The position numbers were made by a program, and so were the translations under genes. The notes beneath the pieces were generated by a model, which was not told the DNA's origin, made no database searches, and saw only the letters and a list, made by a program, of their open reading frames with translations. Below are positions 1 to 8,908 of a stretch of 64,000 nt of DNA, piece by piece (position 1 is the stretch's first letter; every line of letters begins with the position of its first letter). Origin of the DNA: Planococcus sp. ISL-110 (GTDB lineage Bacteria; Bacillota; Bacilli; Bacillales_A; Planococcaceae). The stretch is taken from positions 1 to 64,000 of the forward strand of contig NZ_JAGGPX010000017.1 of assembly GCF_018613575.1 (NCBI RefSeq), in the 5' to 3' direction.

Positions 1-23
1 GTGAGAGTAGGACGTCGCTGGGC
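1..23 (+). rRNA. rrf: 5S rRNA, 3' end only
   Basis: The first 23 bases (GTGAGAGTAGGACGTCGCTG then GGC) match the conserved 3' end of Firmicute 5S rRNA. The tRNA genes follow at once, as in Bacillus-type rrn operons. The rest of the gene lies before the window. Confidence 0.85.
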
Positions 24-66
24 TATTCTATGTTTATTTTTTTGTACCTAATGATTCTTTTACCTT

Positions 67-139
67 GCTTCCATAGCTCAGCAGGTAGAGTGCTTCCATG
101 GTAAGGAAGAGGTCACCGGTTCGAATCCGGTTGGAAGCT
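67..139 (+). tRNA. tRNA-Thr (GGT)
   Basis: A full cloverleaf can be read. The acceptor stem GCTTCCA/TGGAAGC (67-73 with 132-138) closes it. The anticodon loop ATGGTAA gives anticodon GGT, and the T arm carries GGTTCGAATCC. No CCA is encoded. First tRNA of the operon after 5S rRNA. Confidence 0.95.
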
Positions 140-195
140 TTTGTTTTCTTTTAGGAGTTTCTTAGCAGGAAGTTAAACATATTTATTTTAATCAA

Positions 196-270
196 GGCCC
201 CTTGGTCAAGCGGTTAAGACACCGCCCTTTCACGGCGGTAACACGGGTTCGAATCCCGTAGGGGTCACCA
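196..270 (+). tRNA. tRNA-Glu (TTC)
   Basis: Acceptor stem GGCCCCT pairs with AGGGGTC. The anticodon loop CTTTCAC gives TTC (Glu), and GGGTTCGAATCCC forms the T arm. The 3' CCA is encoded. Confidence 0.95.
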
Positions 271-277
271 ATTTTAT

Positions 278-353
278 GGAGGATTAGCTCAGCTGGGAGA
301 GCATCTGCCTTACAAGCAGAGGGTCGGCGGTTCGATCCCGTCATCCTCCACCA
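278..353 (+). tRNA. tRNA-Val (TAC)
   Basis: Acceptor GGAGGAT/ATCCTCC, D arm TAGCTCAGCTGGGAGA, anticodon TAC in loop CTTACAA, T arm GGTTCGATCCC and an encoded CCA. Confidence 0.95.
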
Positions 354-373
354 TTTTTTTGATAAGTGCATAC

Positions 374-457
374 GGTGGGGTAGCGAAGTGGCTAAACGCG
401 GCGGACTGTAAATCCGCTCCTTCGGGTTCGGCAGTTCGAATCTGCCCCCCACCACCA
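374..457 (+). tRNA. tRNA-Tyr (GTA)
   Basis: Class II tRNA with a long variable arm (CTCCTTCGGGTTCG). Acceptor stem starts GGTGGGG and the anticodon is GTA in loop CTGTAAA. The 3' CCA is encoded. Confidence 0.95.
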
Positions 458-470
458 GTTTTATTATACT

Positions 471-545
471 TGGGGTATAGCCAAGCGGTAAGGCAACGGG
501 TTTTGATCCCGTCATGCCCTGGTTCGAATCCAGGTACCCCAGCCA
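471..545 (+). tRNA. tRNA-Gln (TTG)
   Basis: Acceptor TGGGGTA/TACCCCA, anticodon TTG in loop TTTTGAT, T arm GGTTCGAATCC and an encoded CCA. Confidence 0.95.
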
Positions 546-556
546 TTTTTTATTAT

Positions 557-629
557 GAGCCATTAGCTCAGCTGGTAGAGCATCTGACTTTTAATCAGAG
601 GGTCGAAGGTTCGAATCCTTCATGGCTCA
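557..629 (+). tRNA. tRNA-Lys (TTT)
   Basis: Acceptor GAGCCAT/ATGGCTC, D arm TAGCTCAGCTGGTAGA and anticodon TTT in loop CTTTTAA. No CCA is encoded. Confidence 0.95.
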
Positions 630-658
630 TTTTCAAATTCCTTGCGCCTGTTCAGCGC

Positions 659-731
659 GGGGCCTTAGCTCAGCTGGGAGAGCGCGTCGCTGGCAGTGAC
701 GAGGTCAGGGGTTCGAGCCCCCTAGGCTCCA
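659..731 (+). tRNA. tRNA-Ala (GGC)
   Basis: Acceptor GGGGCCT/AGGCTCC. The anticodon stem CGTCG/TGACG carries loop CTGGCAG with anticodon GGC. Last tRNA of the cluster; the operon terminator follows about 40 bases on. Confidence 0.94.
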
Positions 732-770
732 TTGTTCCATGTGTATTTGTACTATCCATGTGTAAAAAAA

Positions 771-804
771 GCTGTATCCATTAACTTGGATACGGCTTTT
801 TTTT
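771..804 (+). terminator. rRNA-tRNA operon terminator
   Basis: Ten-base stem GCTGTATCCA / TGGATACGGC (one G-T pair) with loop TTAACT, followed by eight Ts. It ends the tRNA operon. It is nearly symmetric, so it could also stop leftward transcription from the citA remnant. Confidence 0.85.
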
Positions 805-1587
805 AGTTTCCGATGTATTTGGACTGAGGGCGGAAAATGACGTTGTTCTCCTGCTGCTCTAATGCACAGTCCATCCGACTATGCGGGCAATGCTGAATGT
901 GGGTGTGAATAGCTCTGGCGGCATCGCAATCGATCGCATGATGGCTGAGGCATAGAATTCTACATTGGTGCAGAGCGAGCGCCCCGGTTTGCGTTCGTTC
1001 AGCAGCTCGGGGATGCGTGTCTCGGCAGCAGCCGCCAAGTCGAGCCATGAATCTTCCCCTTGCAGTTCCAGGCATTTCTTACGGAGAATAACTGACCGAG
1101 GGTCTTCTGTGGGCTGGTCGGTTCCTGGCCGTTGATCATCCACAGGTAGTTGGCTGTGTGTCCTAGATCGTCTCCTGAGCGTTTTGAAGGCGATAAAATG
1201 AAGCGGTCATCACTGGCAGTGCAGTTGTCAGCGCAATAGCCTGCTCTGGGGAGGGCAGAGTTTGGAAGTCGGCGTGGGTATAAGCTGATGCCAGCGTCCG
1301 CATAGCGTCCATTAAGGATGTTTCTTTTGGCAATAGCTGCGTGACGTGATGCCGGCAATATGCGCCGGCAGTTTACGGCAGTCGATCAATTGCTGTTGTA
1401 AGTTTGTTAGTTGCGCAGCATCGGGCCAATGGCCATGCCAAAGAAAATAGGCAGTTTCTTCGAACGACCTGCCCTGGATTAAGTCTGGCACCAATTGTCC
1501 CCGGTAGCGCAGTTCTCCCCGGTCTCCATCTACAGAAGCAATCGCTGTTTGAACAGCTACGACACCTTTCAATCCTTGCTGAAACAT
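803..1587 (-). pseudogene. citA: citrate synthase remnant (citA type)
   Basis: Broken citrate synthase gene (oxaloacetate plus acetyl-CoA to citrate). Reading left from 1587, about 80 codons give a sound family N-terminus (GLKGVVAVQTAIASVDG, then FEETAYFLWHG). The frame is then lost. Further family pieces sit in other frames: HTANYLWMINGQEP near 1120-1160, TNVEFYASAIMR near 935-969, and NNVIFRPQSKYIG near 810-850. The locus has about 260 codons, against roughly 370 in the family. The stretch between HTANYLW and the C-terminal piece, which holds catalytic residues, is mostly deleted. It lies divergent from a LysR gene, as citA lies to citR in Bacillus subtilis, so I call the pair citA-citR type. 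It cannot encode an active enzyme. Confidence 0.85.
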
Positions 1588-1690
1588 GAGAATTCCTCTT
1601 TTTCTTTTAGTTTAATCTCCTATCTTGATAAAAAAAATTAAAGATATATAATTGATACAATTAAGAATAGTAATTGAAATGGGGAACGTC

Positions 1691-2573
1691 ATGGAAGTCC
1701 AGTGCTTAAGAACCTTCGTGGATGTTGCAGAAACCGTGAATTTCCGAATGACTTCGGAACGCTTGATGATGTCACAGCCCAGTGTCGCTGTCCATATCCG
1801 GTTGCTGGAAGAAAGTCTGGGTCTTTCTTTATTCAAACGCAGCCATAACCGGGTCTCCTTGACAGAAGAAGGGCGGCATTTTAAAGACAAGGCAGCACAG
1901 GTGCTGGAACAACTGGATGACAGTGTCGAAGAACTTCATTCCTTTGCGCAGGGTTACCGCGAAAAATGGATTTTGGCGATTTCCCCTTTGATGGCGGAAA
2001 CGATTTTGCCTTATGTGCTGAAATTGTTTATAGGCCAGCATCCAGAAGTGGAATTGGTGATCCGCGTGGAAGAATCCGAGAAAATCCAAGCTCTGGTTGA
2101 ATCAGAGCAGGTAACTGCAGGTATTTCGGTCTTGCCGCCTCTCGGACGGGCTATTGCTCAACGCGTTGTTTATGAAGATCCGCTGCTGTTCATTCTGCCA
2201 AGAGATACTTGTGATGACGAGAATGGGCCAGTCGTTTCAGTGGGGTGGGCATTGCGGAATTCGATCCTGTTTACGCATCATCATCCTGTGTTTTGGGAAG
2301 AGCTTCTAGGAAAACTGCGGCTTCATGTACCAGGCATTCGGACCATGAAAGTGATGCAGGCCCATATTGCCAAACGATTTATCCAAGAAGGGTTGGGGAG
2401 CCTCGTTTTTGCCAAAGTCGATGGTTCGGCGGGAGTTGGTTGAAGGGAGACTGATGGAAGCTCATTTCGACTTGTTTCCTCTTTCTATAGTCTCCACTTA
2501 TTTTTTGACGAAAACGATGGGTGAGCTTGAAACACATTTTCTGCGGCGCATCCAGTTGGTATATTTTACTTAA
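1691..2573 (+). pseudogene. citR: LysR-family regulator (citR type), frameshifted
   Basis: LysR-type transcription regulator. The N-terminal winged helix-turn-helix is intact (FRMTSERLMMSQPSVAVHI, then LFKRSHNRVSLTEEG), and the start of the effector domain follows. The ATG at 1691 is preferred because MEVQCLRTF is the usual LysR opening and TGGGGAA lies just upstream. Near 2398-2401 the frame breaks: reading on ends at 2443, while the expected tail (SFLPKSMVRRELVEGRL) continues in another frame to 2573. One extra base, or two missing, explains this. Its divergent neighbour is a citrate synthase remnant, as in citR-citA. The truncated product keeps its DNA-binding domain but loses about 50 effector-domain residues. 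A sequencing error cannot be excluded for this gene alone. Confidence 0.75.
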
Positions 2574-2588
2574 AGAGGAGAGATAGGG

Positions 2589-3152
2589 ATGATTATTGAA
2601 TCGGATGGCATTCGTTTGCGTTTATTGAAGAGGGAAGATTTTGAAGCGTTGTGGGCGCTGTATACCCCGGAAATATTTGAACATATGCTTAATAAAGTAG
2701 AGTCTTTTGAAGACATGGTAACCTGGTTGGAAGCGGGTCTGAACCAATCGAACGTACTTATTTTTGTGGTGGAAAACCCGCAGACGGATGAGATCCTTGG
2801 CACCACACGCATATATGCAATTGACGAAACCAATAAAAGCTGTGAGATCGGCGCCACTTTCTACGCACAGTCTGCTCAGCGGACGCATGTCAATACGTCA
2901 GTCAAGCGCGCTTTGCTGAGTTACTGTTTTGAAGAGCGTGGCATGATCCGTGTACAATTCAAAACGGATGCCGACAATGTCCCCTCGCAGAAGGCCATTG
3001 AGCGCATCGGCGCTGTAAAAGAAGGGATATTGCGCAATGAACGCATCCGTTCGACCGGTAAGCCGAGAGACGCGGTGGTCTATTCAATCATTGATCAGGA
3101 CTGGCCGAAAGTGAAAAAAGATCTCGCGGAAAAAATGAATAAATATACCTGA
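2589..3152 (+). CDS. GNAT acetyltransferase, RimJ/RimL-like
   Basis: Acetyl-CoA-dependent N-acetyltransferase of 187 residues. The opening IRLRLLKREDFEALWALY and the late DADNVPSQKAIERIGAVKEG are typical of the RimJ/RimL branch, which acetylates ribosomal proteins or small amines. The usual acetyl-CoA loop is less clear than in related proteins (AQSAQRTHVNTSVKRALL near residue 95). AAGAGGAG upstream supports the ATG at 2589. It stands alone, just after the citR-like pseudogene and before arginase. The substrate cannot be told from sequence. Confidence 0.8.
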   Translation: MIIESDGIRLRLLKREDFEALWALYTPEIFEHMLNKVESFEDMVTWLEAGLNQSNVLIFVVENPQTDEILGTTRIYAIDETNKSCEIGATFYAQSAQRTHVNTSVKRALLSYCFEERGMIRVQFKTDADNVPSQKAIERIGAVKEGILRNERIRSTGKPRDAVVYSIIDQDWPKVKKDLAEKMNKYT

Positions 3153-3222
3153 TTTTGTCAGGTTGAGCCAAATAGACCTTAGCGGTTACAATGAATCTAT
3201 CTTGCTAAGGGGGTATAAAATA

Positions 3223-4131
3223 ATGAATAAATTAAACATATCTATTATTGGGGTTCCAATGGACCACGGACAAAATCGCCGCGGAGTCGACATGGGGCCA
3301 AGTGCTATCCGCTACGCTGGAGTAGTAGACCGTATTGAAGAATTAGGCCACACCGTATCAGACGAAGGGGACATTCAGATTGGCCATGCAGATGGCAGCG
3401 TCGATGCATCAACAAACCTGCGTAATTTGAAAGCGATTACGGAAGCGACAGAAGCGCTGGGCGATAAAGTATTCCAAGTGGCCGAAGCCGGTAATTTCCC
3501 ATTGGTGCTAGGCGGCGACCACAGCATTGCCATCGGAACTCTTTCAGGGGTTTCCGAACGCCACGAAAACCTGGGCGTCATCTGGTATGATGCGCATGCG
3601 GACATGAACACCAGTGATACATCGCCATCCGGCAATATCCATGGTATGCCGCTTGCGGCGAGCTTTGGGCACGGCCATGAAAAACTGACGAACATCCGCG
3701 GCTATTCACCTAAAGTAAAGCCTGAAAACATCGTCGTCATCGGCGCACGCTCAGTAGACCCAGGCGAACGCCAGTTGATCAAAGAACACGGCATCCGCGT
3801 TTACAGCATGCACGAAATCGACAAAATGGGCATGAATGCGGTAATAGAAGATTCCATCCGCTATTTGAAAGAAGAGCGCAAGACGGATGCAGTCCATCTG
3901 TCGTTGGATCTTGATGGCATTGACCCGATGTACACACCAGGTGTCGGCACACCAGTTCCAGGCGGCATCAGCTACCGCGAGAGCCATTTAGCGATGGAAA
4001 TGCTGTTTGATGCAGGCATCATTACTTCTGCTGAGTTTGTAGAAGTCAATCCGATTCTGGATGAAAAAAATCGGACAGCTGATGTAGCGGTTGCATTGAT
4101 CGGTTCTTTATTCGGCGAAAAATTATTGTAA
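3223..4131 (+). CDS. rocF: arginase
   Basis: Hydrolyses arginine to ornithine and urea in the cytoplasm. The protein has 302 residues, normal for bacterial arginase. All metal-binding motifs of the manganese ureohydrolase fold are present: [10 protein letters not shown] (about residue 97), DAHADMN (about 123) and SLDLDGIDP (about 229). The ATG at 3223 follows AAGGGGG and gives the family opening [21 protein letters not shown]; a longer frame from 3163 lacks support. A strong terminator follows. Arginase directly upstream of sigW is, as I recall, a common order in Bacillales. No roc operon partners are near. Confidence 0.93.
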   Translation: MNKLNISIIGVPMDHGQNRRGVDMGPSAIRYAGVVDRIEELGHTVSDEGDIQIGHADGSVDASTNLRNLKAITEATEALGDKVFQVAEAGNFPLVLGGDHSIAIGTLSGVSERHENLGVIWYDAHADMNTSDTSPSGNIHGMPLAASFGHGHEKLTNIRGYSPKVKPENIVVIGARSVDPGERQLIKEHGIRVYSMHEIDKMGMNAVIEDSIRYLKEERKTDAVHLSLDLDGIDPMYTPGVGTPVPGGISYRESHLAMEMLFDAGIITSAEFVEVNPILDEKNRTADVAVALIGSLFGEKLL

Positions 4132-4137
4132 TCAAAA

Positions 4138-4160
4138 ACAGGCGAAAGCCTGTTTTTTTT
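4138..4160 (+). terminator. arginase terminator
   Basis: Stem ACAGGC / GCCTGT with GAAA loop, followed by eight Ts. It separates arginase from the sigW operon. Confidence 0.85.
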
Positions 4161-4258
4161 ATGCCGTGAAACAGGAAACTTTTTCGGATGGAAAACGTTT
4201 CGAAATTAGTTGGATTTATTTGGGTATTGTCTGATACGATAGAATAAGAAAAAATAAT

Positions 4259-4284
4259 TGAAACTTTTAGAGACAAGGGACGTA
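4259..4284 (+). promoter_or_regulatory. sigma-W promoter of sigW-rsiW
   Basis: TGAAAC at 4259-4264 and CGTA at 4281-4284 are separated by exactly 16 bases. This matches the sigma-W consensus as known from B. subtilis, so sigW probably activates its own transcription. The sigW start lies about 40 bases on. Confidence 0.85.
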
Positions 4285-4322
4285 TATAAAGTACAGCCGC
4301 ATAGGCGGAGGGAAATGAGATC

Positions 4323-4886
4323 ATGGATGCGTTAGTCAATAAACGAATAGCTAAGGTACTAAAAGGCGATCAGAACGCATTCGCCGAAATCGTGGAGCTT
4401 TACCAGCACCAGCTGTATCAAATCTGCTACCGGATGCTTGGCAACAAGCAGGAAGCAGAAGATATTGCCCAGGAAGCTTTTATGCGCGCTTATGTAAATA
4501 TCCACACGTTTGATCAGAAGCGTAAATTTTCGACATGGCTGTACCGCATCGCCACCAATCTGTGCATCGACCGAATCCGTAAGAAAAAACCGGACTATCA
4601 CCTGGATGCTGAAGTGCGCGGGACGGAAGGCTTGAACATGTATTCGAAAATTGCCAATGACGATGAGCTTCCGGAAGAAGAGTTGATGCGGATGGAAGTT
4701 CAGGAGCGGGTACAGTACGAAATCAGCCGCTTGCCAGATAAGTACCGTGCCGCTATTGTATTAAAGTATATTGAAGAATTGCCGCTGGCGGAAATCAGTG
4801 AGATCTTGGATTTGCCGTTGGGTACGGTAAAGACACGTATACACCGAGGGCGAGAAGCTCTTCGCAAGCAATTGAGCAATTTGTAG
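4323..4886 (+). CDS. sigW: ECF sigma factor SigW
   Basis: Extracytoplasmic-function sigma factor of 187 residues that directs RNA polymerase to cell-envelope stress and antimicrobial-resistance genes. Region 2 runs from about residue 25 to 90 (YRMLGNKQEAEDIAQEAFMR, then FSTWLYRIATNLCIDRIR). Region 4 is at the C-terminus (LPDKYRAAIVLKYIEELPL, then LGTVKTRIHRGREALRKQL). A GGAGGG site precedes the ATG. The perfect sigma-W promoter upstream and the anti-sigma gene 12 bases downstream identify it as SigW rather than another ECF factor. Confidence 0.95.
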   Translation: MDALVNKRIAKVLKGDQNAFAEIVELYQHQLYQICYRMLGNKQEAEDIAQEAFMRAYVNIHTFDQKRKFSTWLYRIATNLCIDRIRKKKPDYHLDAEVRGTEGLNMYSKIANDDELPEEELMRMEVQERVQYEISRLPDKYRAAIVLKYIEELPLAEISEILDLPLGTVKTRIHRGREALRKQLSNL

Positions 4887-4898
4887 GAGGCGAGCGCG

Positions 4899-5534
4899 AT
4901 GAATGCGTGTCCGGAAAACGTGATTCATCTAATGGACGATTACCTTGATGGGGATATCAGTCCAAGCGATGAGAGACAATTAAGAGAGCACTTGGAGAGC
5001 TGCAGCGATTGCAGAAAGCAGTATCAGGCATTAAGCAAAACCATTGCATTTGTCCAAAGTGCATCACATATACAGGCACCTTCTAATTTTGTCCAGAAGA
5101 CCATGGGGCGTCTGCCGAAAGAAAGGCAAGGGGCAAGTGTCCAGCGCTGGTTCAGAAGACATCCGATGCTGGCAGCTGCAGCGCTGTTCTGCGTATTGAT
5201 GAGCGCGGCATTATTTACGAACTTCAACGACGATCAGCAATTTTCTTTTACCAAGCAGCCGAATCTGGTGGTAGAGGCCCAGACAGTGGTGGTTCCTAAA
5301 GGACACACAGTAGTCGGCGACTTGACTGTGCGCAATGGCGATTTGCGCGTGGAAGGCGAGCTTCACGGAGATGTGACGATCATCAATGGCCAATACATGG
5401 CCTCGGGCGGGGTCATTACCGGTGAAATTGAGGAAATTGACAAAGCGTTTGAATGGCTGTGGTACACCATTAAAAATGGCTTAAAAGATGCAGCCGCTAT
5501 TTTTGACACAGACGACAGCCAAACAAAAGAGTAA
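4899..5534 (+). CDS. rsiW: anti-sigma-W factor RsiW
   Basis: Membrane-bound anti-sigma factor of 211 residues that holds SigW inactive until it is cut in stages by proteases. The N-terminal zinc anti-sigma domain shows HLESCSDC (H-x3-C-x2-C, about residues 30-37). One transmembrane helix follows (MLAAAALFCVLMSAALF, about 89-106). The extracellular part contains a short repeat-rich segment (VVVPKGHTVVGDLTVRNGDL, then EGELHGDVTI) that resembles bactofilin or polymer-forming beta repeats; its role here is unknown. GTAGGAGG precedes the ATG. It is cotranscribed with sigW and ends at a terminator. Confidence 0.93.
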   Translation: MNACPENVIHLMDDYLDGDISPSDERQLREHLESCSDCRKQYQALSKTIAFVQSASHIQAPSNFVQKTMGRLPKERQGASVQRWFRRHPMLAAAALFCVLMSAALFTNFNDDQQFSFTKQPNLVVEAQTVVVPKGHTVVGDLTVRNGDLRVEGELHGDVTIINGQYMASGGVITGEIEEIDKAFEWLWYTIKNGLKDAAAIFDTDDSQTKE

Positions 5535-5566
5535 AACCTATCCTCTCCTAAAGGATGGGTTTTTTC
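5533..5566 (+). terminator. sigW-rsiW terminator
   Basis: Stem CCTATCCT / AGGATGGG (one T-G pair) flanked by four As and six Ts. It ends the sigW operon. Confidence 0.75.
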
Positions 5567-5591
5567 TATGAAGGCAAGCCCAATTCACTTA

Positions 5592-5600
5592 TGATATACT
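5592..5600 (+). promoter_or_regulatory. extended -10 promoter for cdaA
   Basis: TGATATACT is an extended -10 element (TG, one base, TATACT) 37 bases before the cdaA start. No clear -35 is seen 17 bases upstream, which extended -10 promoters can tolerate. Confidence 0.45.
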
Positions 5601-5637
5601 GAACGTATATGCAGATGTAGAAAAGCGAGGGTTGCAG

Positions 5638-6474
5638 ATGCCTTTTTTGGAAAATTTAACAGACCAAACACCACTCGAACTTCTAGGGAATATTATTGAT
5701 ATTTTATTAGTTTGGTTCGTTATCTATAAATTGATCACCGTCATCAAAGGAACAAGGGCTGTTCAATTGCTGAAAGGGATCTTTGTCATTATTATCGCGC
5801 GCCTTGTAACGCAAGCACTCAACCTGGAAACACTGGGCTGGATCATGCAACAGGTACTGGAATGGGGCTTCCTGGCCATCATCATCATTTTCCAGCCAGA
5901 GCTGCGCCGTGCACTTGAACAGCTCGGCCGCGGCAAGCTGTTCTCCAGCAGTACGCTGAATGAAGAGTCCGAACGCAATCGGTTGATCGAAGCGATGTCC
6001 AAATCCGTCAGCTATATGGCCAAACGGCGAATCGGGGCATTGGTGTCGATAGAACGTGAAACGGGTTTGAGCGAATACATCGAGACCGGCATTCCGATGA
6101 ATTCGGATATTACGTCCGAGCTGCTGATCAATTTGTTCATTCCGAATACACCGCTGCACGATGGAGCGGTGATTGTACAAAAAAACCGGATTGCCGCCGC
6201 GGCCTGCTATTTGCCGCTGTCTGAAAGTCCGTTCATTTCGAAGGAGCTGGGAACGCGCCACCGTGCAGCCCTTGGCATCAGTGAAGTGACCGATGCGATC
6301 ACGATTGTCGTGTCGGAAGAAACAGGTGCCATCAGCCTGACGGCGAATGGCGATTTGCACCGCAATTTGTCACTGGAAGACTTCGAAGTGAAGCTGCGCC
6401 GAATCTGGTTCGGCGCAGCACAGCAGGAAGTCGCTCTTTCCTGGTGGAATTGGAGGGGGAAAAAAAATGGATAA
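5638..6474 (+). CDS. cdaA: diadenylate cyclase CdaA
   Basis: Makes the second messenger cyclic di-AMP from two ATP at the membrane. Three hydrophobic N-terminal helices (about residues 10-95) precede the DAC catalytic domain. The domain shows both family motifs, DGA at residues 175-177 and RHR at 207-209. The ATG at 5638 lies 7 bases after GCGAGG and gives MPFLENLTDQ (278 residues); a TTG at 5632 would sit too close to that site. Its stop overlaps the cdaR start by 8 bases. The order cdaA-cdaR-glmM is conserved in Bacillales, and CdaR and GlmM are known partners of CdaA. Confidence 0.95.
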   Translation: MPFLENLTDQTPLELLGNIIDILLVWFVIYKLITVIKGTRAVQLLKGIFVIIIARLVTQALNLETLGWIMQQVLEWGFLAIIIIFQPELRRALEQLGRGKLFSSSTLNEESERNRLIEAMSKSVSYMAKRRIGALVSIERETGLSEYIETGIPMNSDITSELLINLFIPNTPLHDGAVIVQKNRIAAAACYLPLSESPFISKELGTRHRAALGISEVTDAITIVVSEETGAISLTANGDLHRNLSLEDFEVKLRRIWFGAAQQEVALSWWNWRGKKNG

Positions 6475-7471
6475 GATGATGGACAATCGCTGGTTTTTAC
6501 GGATTACGGCGCTGCTGTTGGCCTTCCTTTTATTTTTCTCCGTGAAGGCGGAAGATAATACCACAGGGACAACAGACGCCGGTCGGACGTCGGAAGTGAT
6601 TGAAGATGTGGAACTGGAGGTATACTACGATAATAGCCTCATGGTCAGTGGTGTACCAAAAACAGCAGATCTGCATTTGAACGGTCCTGTCAGTATTATA
6701 CAGACCGCCCGTCAACTGGAAGACTTCACATTGTTTGTGGATTTGCGCAATTTGCCGATGGGCGAGCATCAAGTCCCAATTCAAACCGAAAATCTGTCTG
6801 AACAATTAAATATCCGCGTAGATCCGGCGTTTGTGAATGTTGTGATTGAAGAGCGGGTGTCTCAGGAGTTCCGCATCGATCCGGAAATAAATGAACGAAT
6901 GCTGGCGGACGGCTTTATTTTGGATAGCGTGGCTGTCAAACCGGAAACGGTGACGGTGACCGGTCCAAAAAGCATGATTGATGCCATCAGCTTTGTCAAA
7001 GCAACAGTTTCCGGGGAGCAGGGAGTAAAGGAATCCTTTACGACGGCGGCCCATGTCCGTGTCTTGGCAGAGGATTTGACGAAGCTGGAAAATGCGGAAA
7101 TTGAACCCGCAGAAGTGGAAGTAGAAGTAGATGTCGTTGAATACAGCAAGGTAGTGCCGGTGAGAATCGAACCGACCGGTGAAGCCCGTGCAGGCATTAC
7201 CATCACTGGTTGGAGTACATCCACCGAAGAAGTCCGCGTTTTCGGACCGGAAACGGTCGTGGATGAACTTACCGAATATGTGATCAAAGTGGATGCCGCA
7301 AGCGTCACTGCAGAGGACAGCACATTGGAAATCGAGCTGGAAAGCCCTTCTGGTGCTTCTGCGGTATCACCAGGGCAAGTCACGGTAGAGGCGGAAACGA
7401 TTGTCGATGGCTCTGCACAGGCCCCAGAAGATCTTGGGAGTTCAGATACCGCTGAAGACACAACACCATAA
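6467..7471 (+). CDS. cdaR: CdaA regulatory protein CdaR (YbbR repeats)
   Basis: Membrane-anchored regulator of CdaA, 334 residues. One N-terminal hydrophobic segment (FLRITALLLAFLLFFSVKA, about 9-27) serves as anchor or signal. It is followed by several YbbR-type repeats facing outward, recognised by recurring patterns such as VTGPKSMIDAI and VFGPETVVDEL after about 80-residue intervals. The C-terminal tail is acidic and rich in Ser, Thr and Glu. The start overlaps cdaA, so the two are probably translationally coupled. The glmM gene follows 68 bases later with no terminator seen between. Confidence 0.93.
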   Translation: MDKMMDNRWFLRITALLLAFLLFFSVKAEDNTTGTTDAGRTSEVIEDVELEVYYDNSLMVSGVPKTADLHLNGPVSIIQTARQLEDFTLFVDLRNLPMGEHQVPIQTENLSEQLNIRVDPAFVNVVIEERVSQEFRIDPEINERMLADGFILDSVAVKPETVTVTGPKSMIDAISFVKATVSGEQGVKESFTTAAHVRVLAEDLTKLENAEIEPAEVEVEVDVVEYSKVVPVRIEPTGEARAGITITGWSTSTEEVRVFGPETVVDELTEYVIKVDAASVTAEDSTLEIELESPSGASAVSPGQVTVEAETIVDGSAQAPEDLGSSDTAEDTTP

Positions 7472-7539
7472 AGGCAATAAAGAAGCGAAAGCTTAAATAA
7501 AACAATCAGAAGCAAATGGTTGAAGGAGCGAAAATTAGA

Positions 7540-8889
7540 ATGGGAAAATATTTTGGAACAGATGGAGTACGGGGAGTTGCCAATACGGAGCTGACACCTG
7601 AACTGGCTTTTAGATTAGGACGCATTGGCGGATATATCTTAACGAAAAGTGCAAAAGACAAACCGAAAGTGCTAATTGGCCGCGATACACGTATTTCAGG
7701 TGAAATGCTGGAAGGCGCTTTGGCTGCCGGACTGCTTTCTGTAGGCGCAGAAGTTATGCGTCTTGGCGTCATCAGTACACCAGGCGTTTCTTACTTGACG
7801 CGCGTCATGAGCGCTGAAGCGGGTGTCATGATTTCTGCCTCGCACAATCCTGTAGAAGACAACGGCATCAAATTCTTCGGTTCAGACGGCTTTAAGTTGT
7901 CAGATGCGCAGGAAGCGGAAATTGAAGCCTTGCTGGACGGCAGTGAAGATCTACTACCGCGCCCGACTGGCGGCGATCTTGGCAGCATCACGGATTACTT
8001 TGAAGGCGGCCAGAAATACCTGCAGTACCTGAAGCAGACAGTCGATGAAGAATTCGCTGGCATCCTTGTGGCGCTTGATTGTGCGCATGGTGCAACGTCT
8101 ACATTGGCGACGCATGTATTTGCGGATCTGGATGCAGACATCACGTCAATGGGAGCTTCACCGAACGGCTTGAACATCAACGCCGGAGTGGGTTCTACTC
8201 ATCCAGAGAAATTGGCGGAACTGGTTCTTGCTAAAGGTGCGGATATCGGACTTGCATTCGACGGTGACGGTGATCGCCTGATTGCAGTGGACGAAAAAGG
8301 CCAAATCGTGGACGGCGATCAGATTATGTACATTTGCGCCAAGCACCTTCATTCAGAAGGCCGCCTGAAAAAAGATACAGTGGTTTCAACTGTCATGAGC
8401 AATATGGGCTTCTATAAAGCATTGGAAAACCACGGCATGAAGAGCAACAAGACCGCTGTCGGCGACCGTTATGTAGTGGAAGAAATGAAGAAAAACGGCT
8501 ATAACCTGGGTGGCGAGCAATCCGGCCACATTATTTTCCTGGATTACAATACGACGGGTGATGGCTTATTGACTGGCTTGCAGCTTGTCAATATCATGAA
8601 AATCACTGGCAAGAAATTGTCCGAGTTGGCGTCTGAAATGACCATCTTCCCGCAAAAACTTGTGAATATTCGTGTAACGGACAAACATGCCGTTACAGAC
8701 AACGCCAAAGTGGCAGCTGTCATTGCCAAAGTGGAGACTGAGATGAACGGCAACGGCCGCGTGCTTGTGCGTCCATCGGGTACAGAACCGTTGGTGCGTG
8801 TTATGGTAGAAGCAGCTTCTGCAAAAGACTGTGAAAACTATGTGGAAAGCATTGCGGAAGTTGTACGCAGCGAAATGGGCTTGAACTAA
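7540..8889 (+). CDS. glmM: phosphoglucosamine mutase GlmM
   Basis: Converts glucosamine-6-phosphate to glucosamine-1-phosphate for peptidoglycan precursor synthesis. The protein has 449 residues, normal length. Landmarks are the opening [12 protein letters not shown], the phosphoserine loop SASHNP (Ser at 101), the metal loop DGDGDR (about 241-246) and the phosphate-binding loop [11 protein letters not shown] near 410. I chose the ATG at 7540 because it gives the invariant GlmM N-terminus and follows GAAGGAG; an ATG at 7516 adds eight unconserved residues. It is the last gene of the cdaA-cdaR-glmM operon, and its product supplies the same pathway as glmS further on. Confidence 0.95.
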   Translation: MGKYFGTDGVRGVANTELTPELAFRLGRIGGYILTKSAKDKPKVLIGRDTRISGEMLEGALAAGLLSVGAEVMRLGVISTPGVSYLTRVMSAEAGVMISASHNPVEDNGIKFFGSDGFKLSDAQEAEIEALLDGSEDLLPRPTGGDLGSITDYFEGGQKYLQYLKQTVDEEFAGILVALDCAHGATSTLATHVFADLDADITSMGASPNGLNINAGVGSTHPEKLAELVLAKGADIGLAFDGDGDRLIAVDEKGQIVDGDQIMYICAKHLHSEGRLKKDTVVSTVMSNMGFYKALENHGMKSNKTAVGDRYVVEEMKKNGYNLGGEQSGHIIFLDYNTTGDGLLTGLQLVNIMKITGKKLSELASEMTIFPQKLVNIRVTDKHAVTDNAKVAAVIAKVETEMNGNGRVLVRPSGTEPLVRVMVEAASAKDCENYVESIAEVVRSEMGLN

Positions 8890-8908
8890 TCAAATACAGC
8901 AATCTGGA

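Noticed and set aside
192-784. Open frames on both strands across the tRNA cluster
   Set aside because: They are translations of tRNA genes. Repeated motifs such as GRFELPN and LAQLVEHLT come from conserved tRNA arms, not protein.
5707-6360. A 217-codon open frame antisense to cdaA
   Set aside because: It is a shadow of the strongly coding plus strand; cdaA has all family motifs.
6862-7515. A 217-codon Ser/Thr/Val-rich frame antisense to cdaR
   Set aside because: The composition reflects the Glu/Val-rich codons of cdaR read backwards; no binding site.
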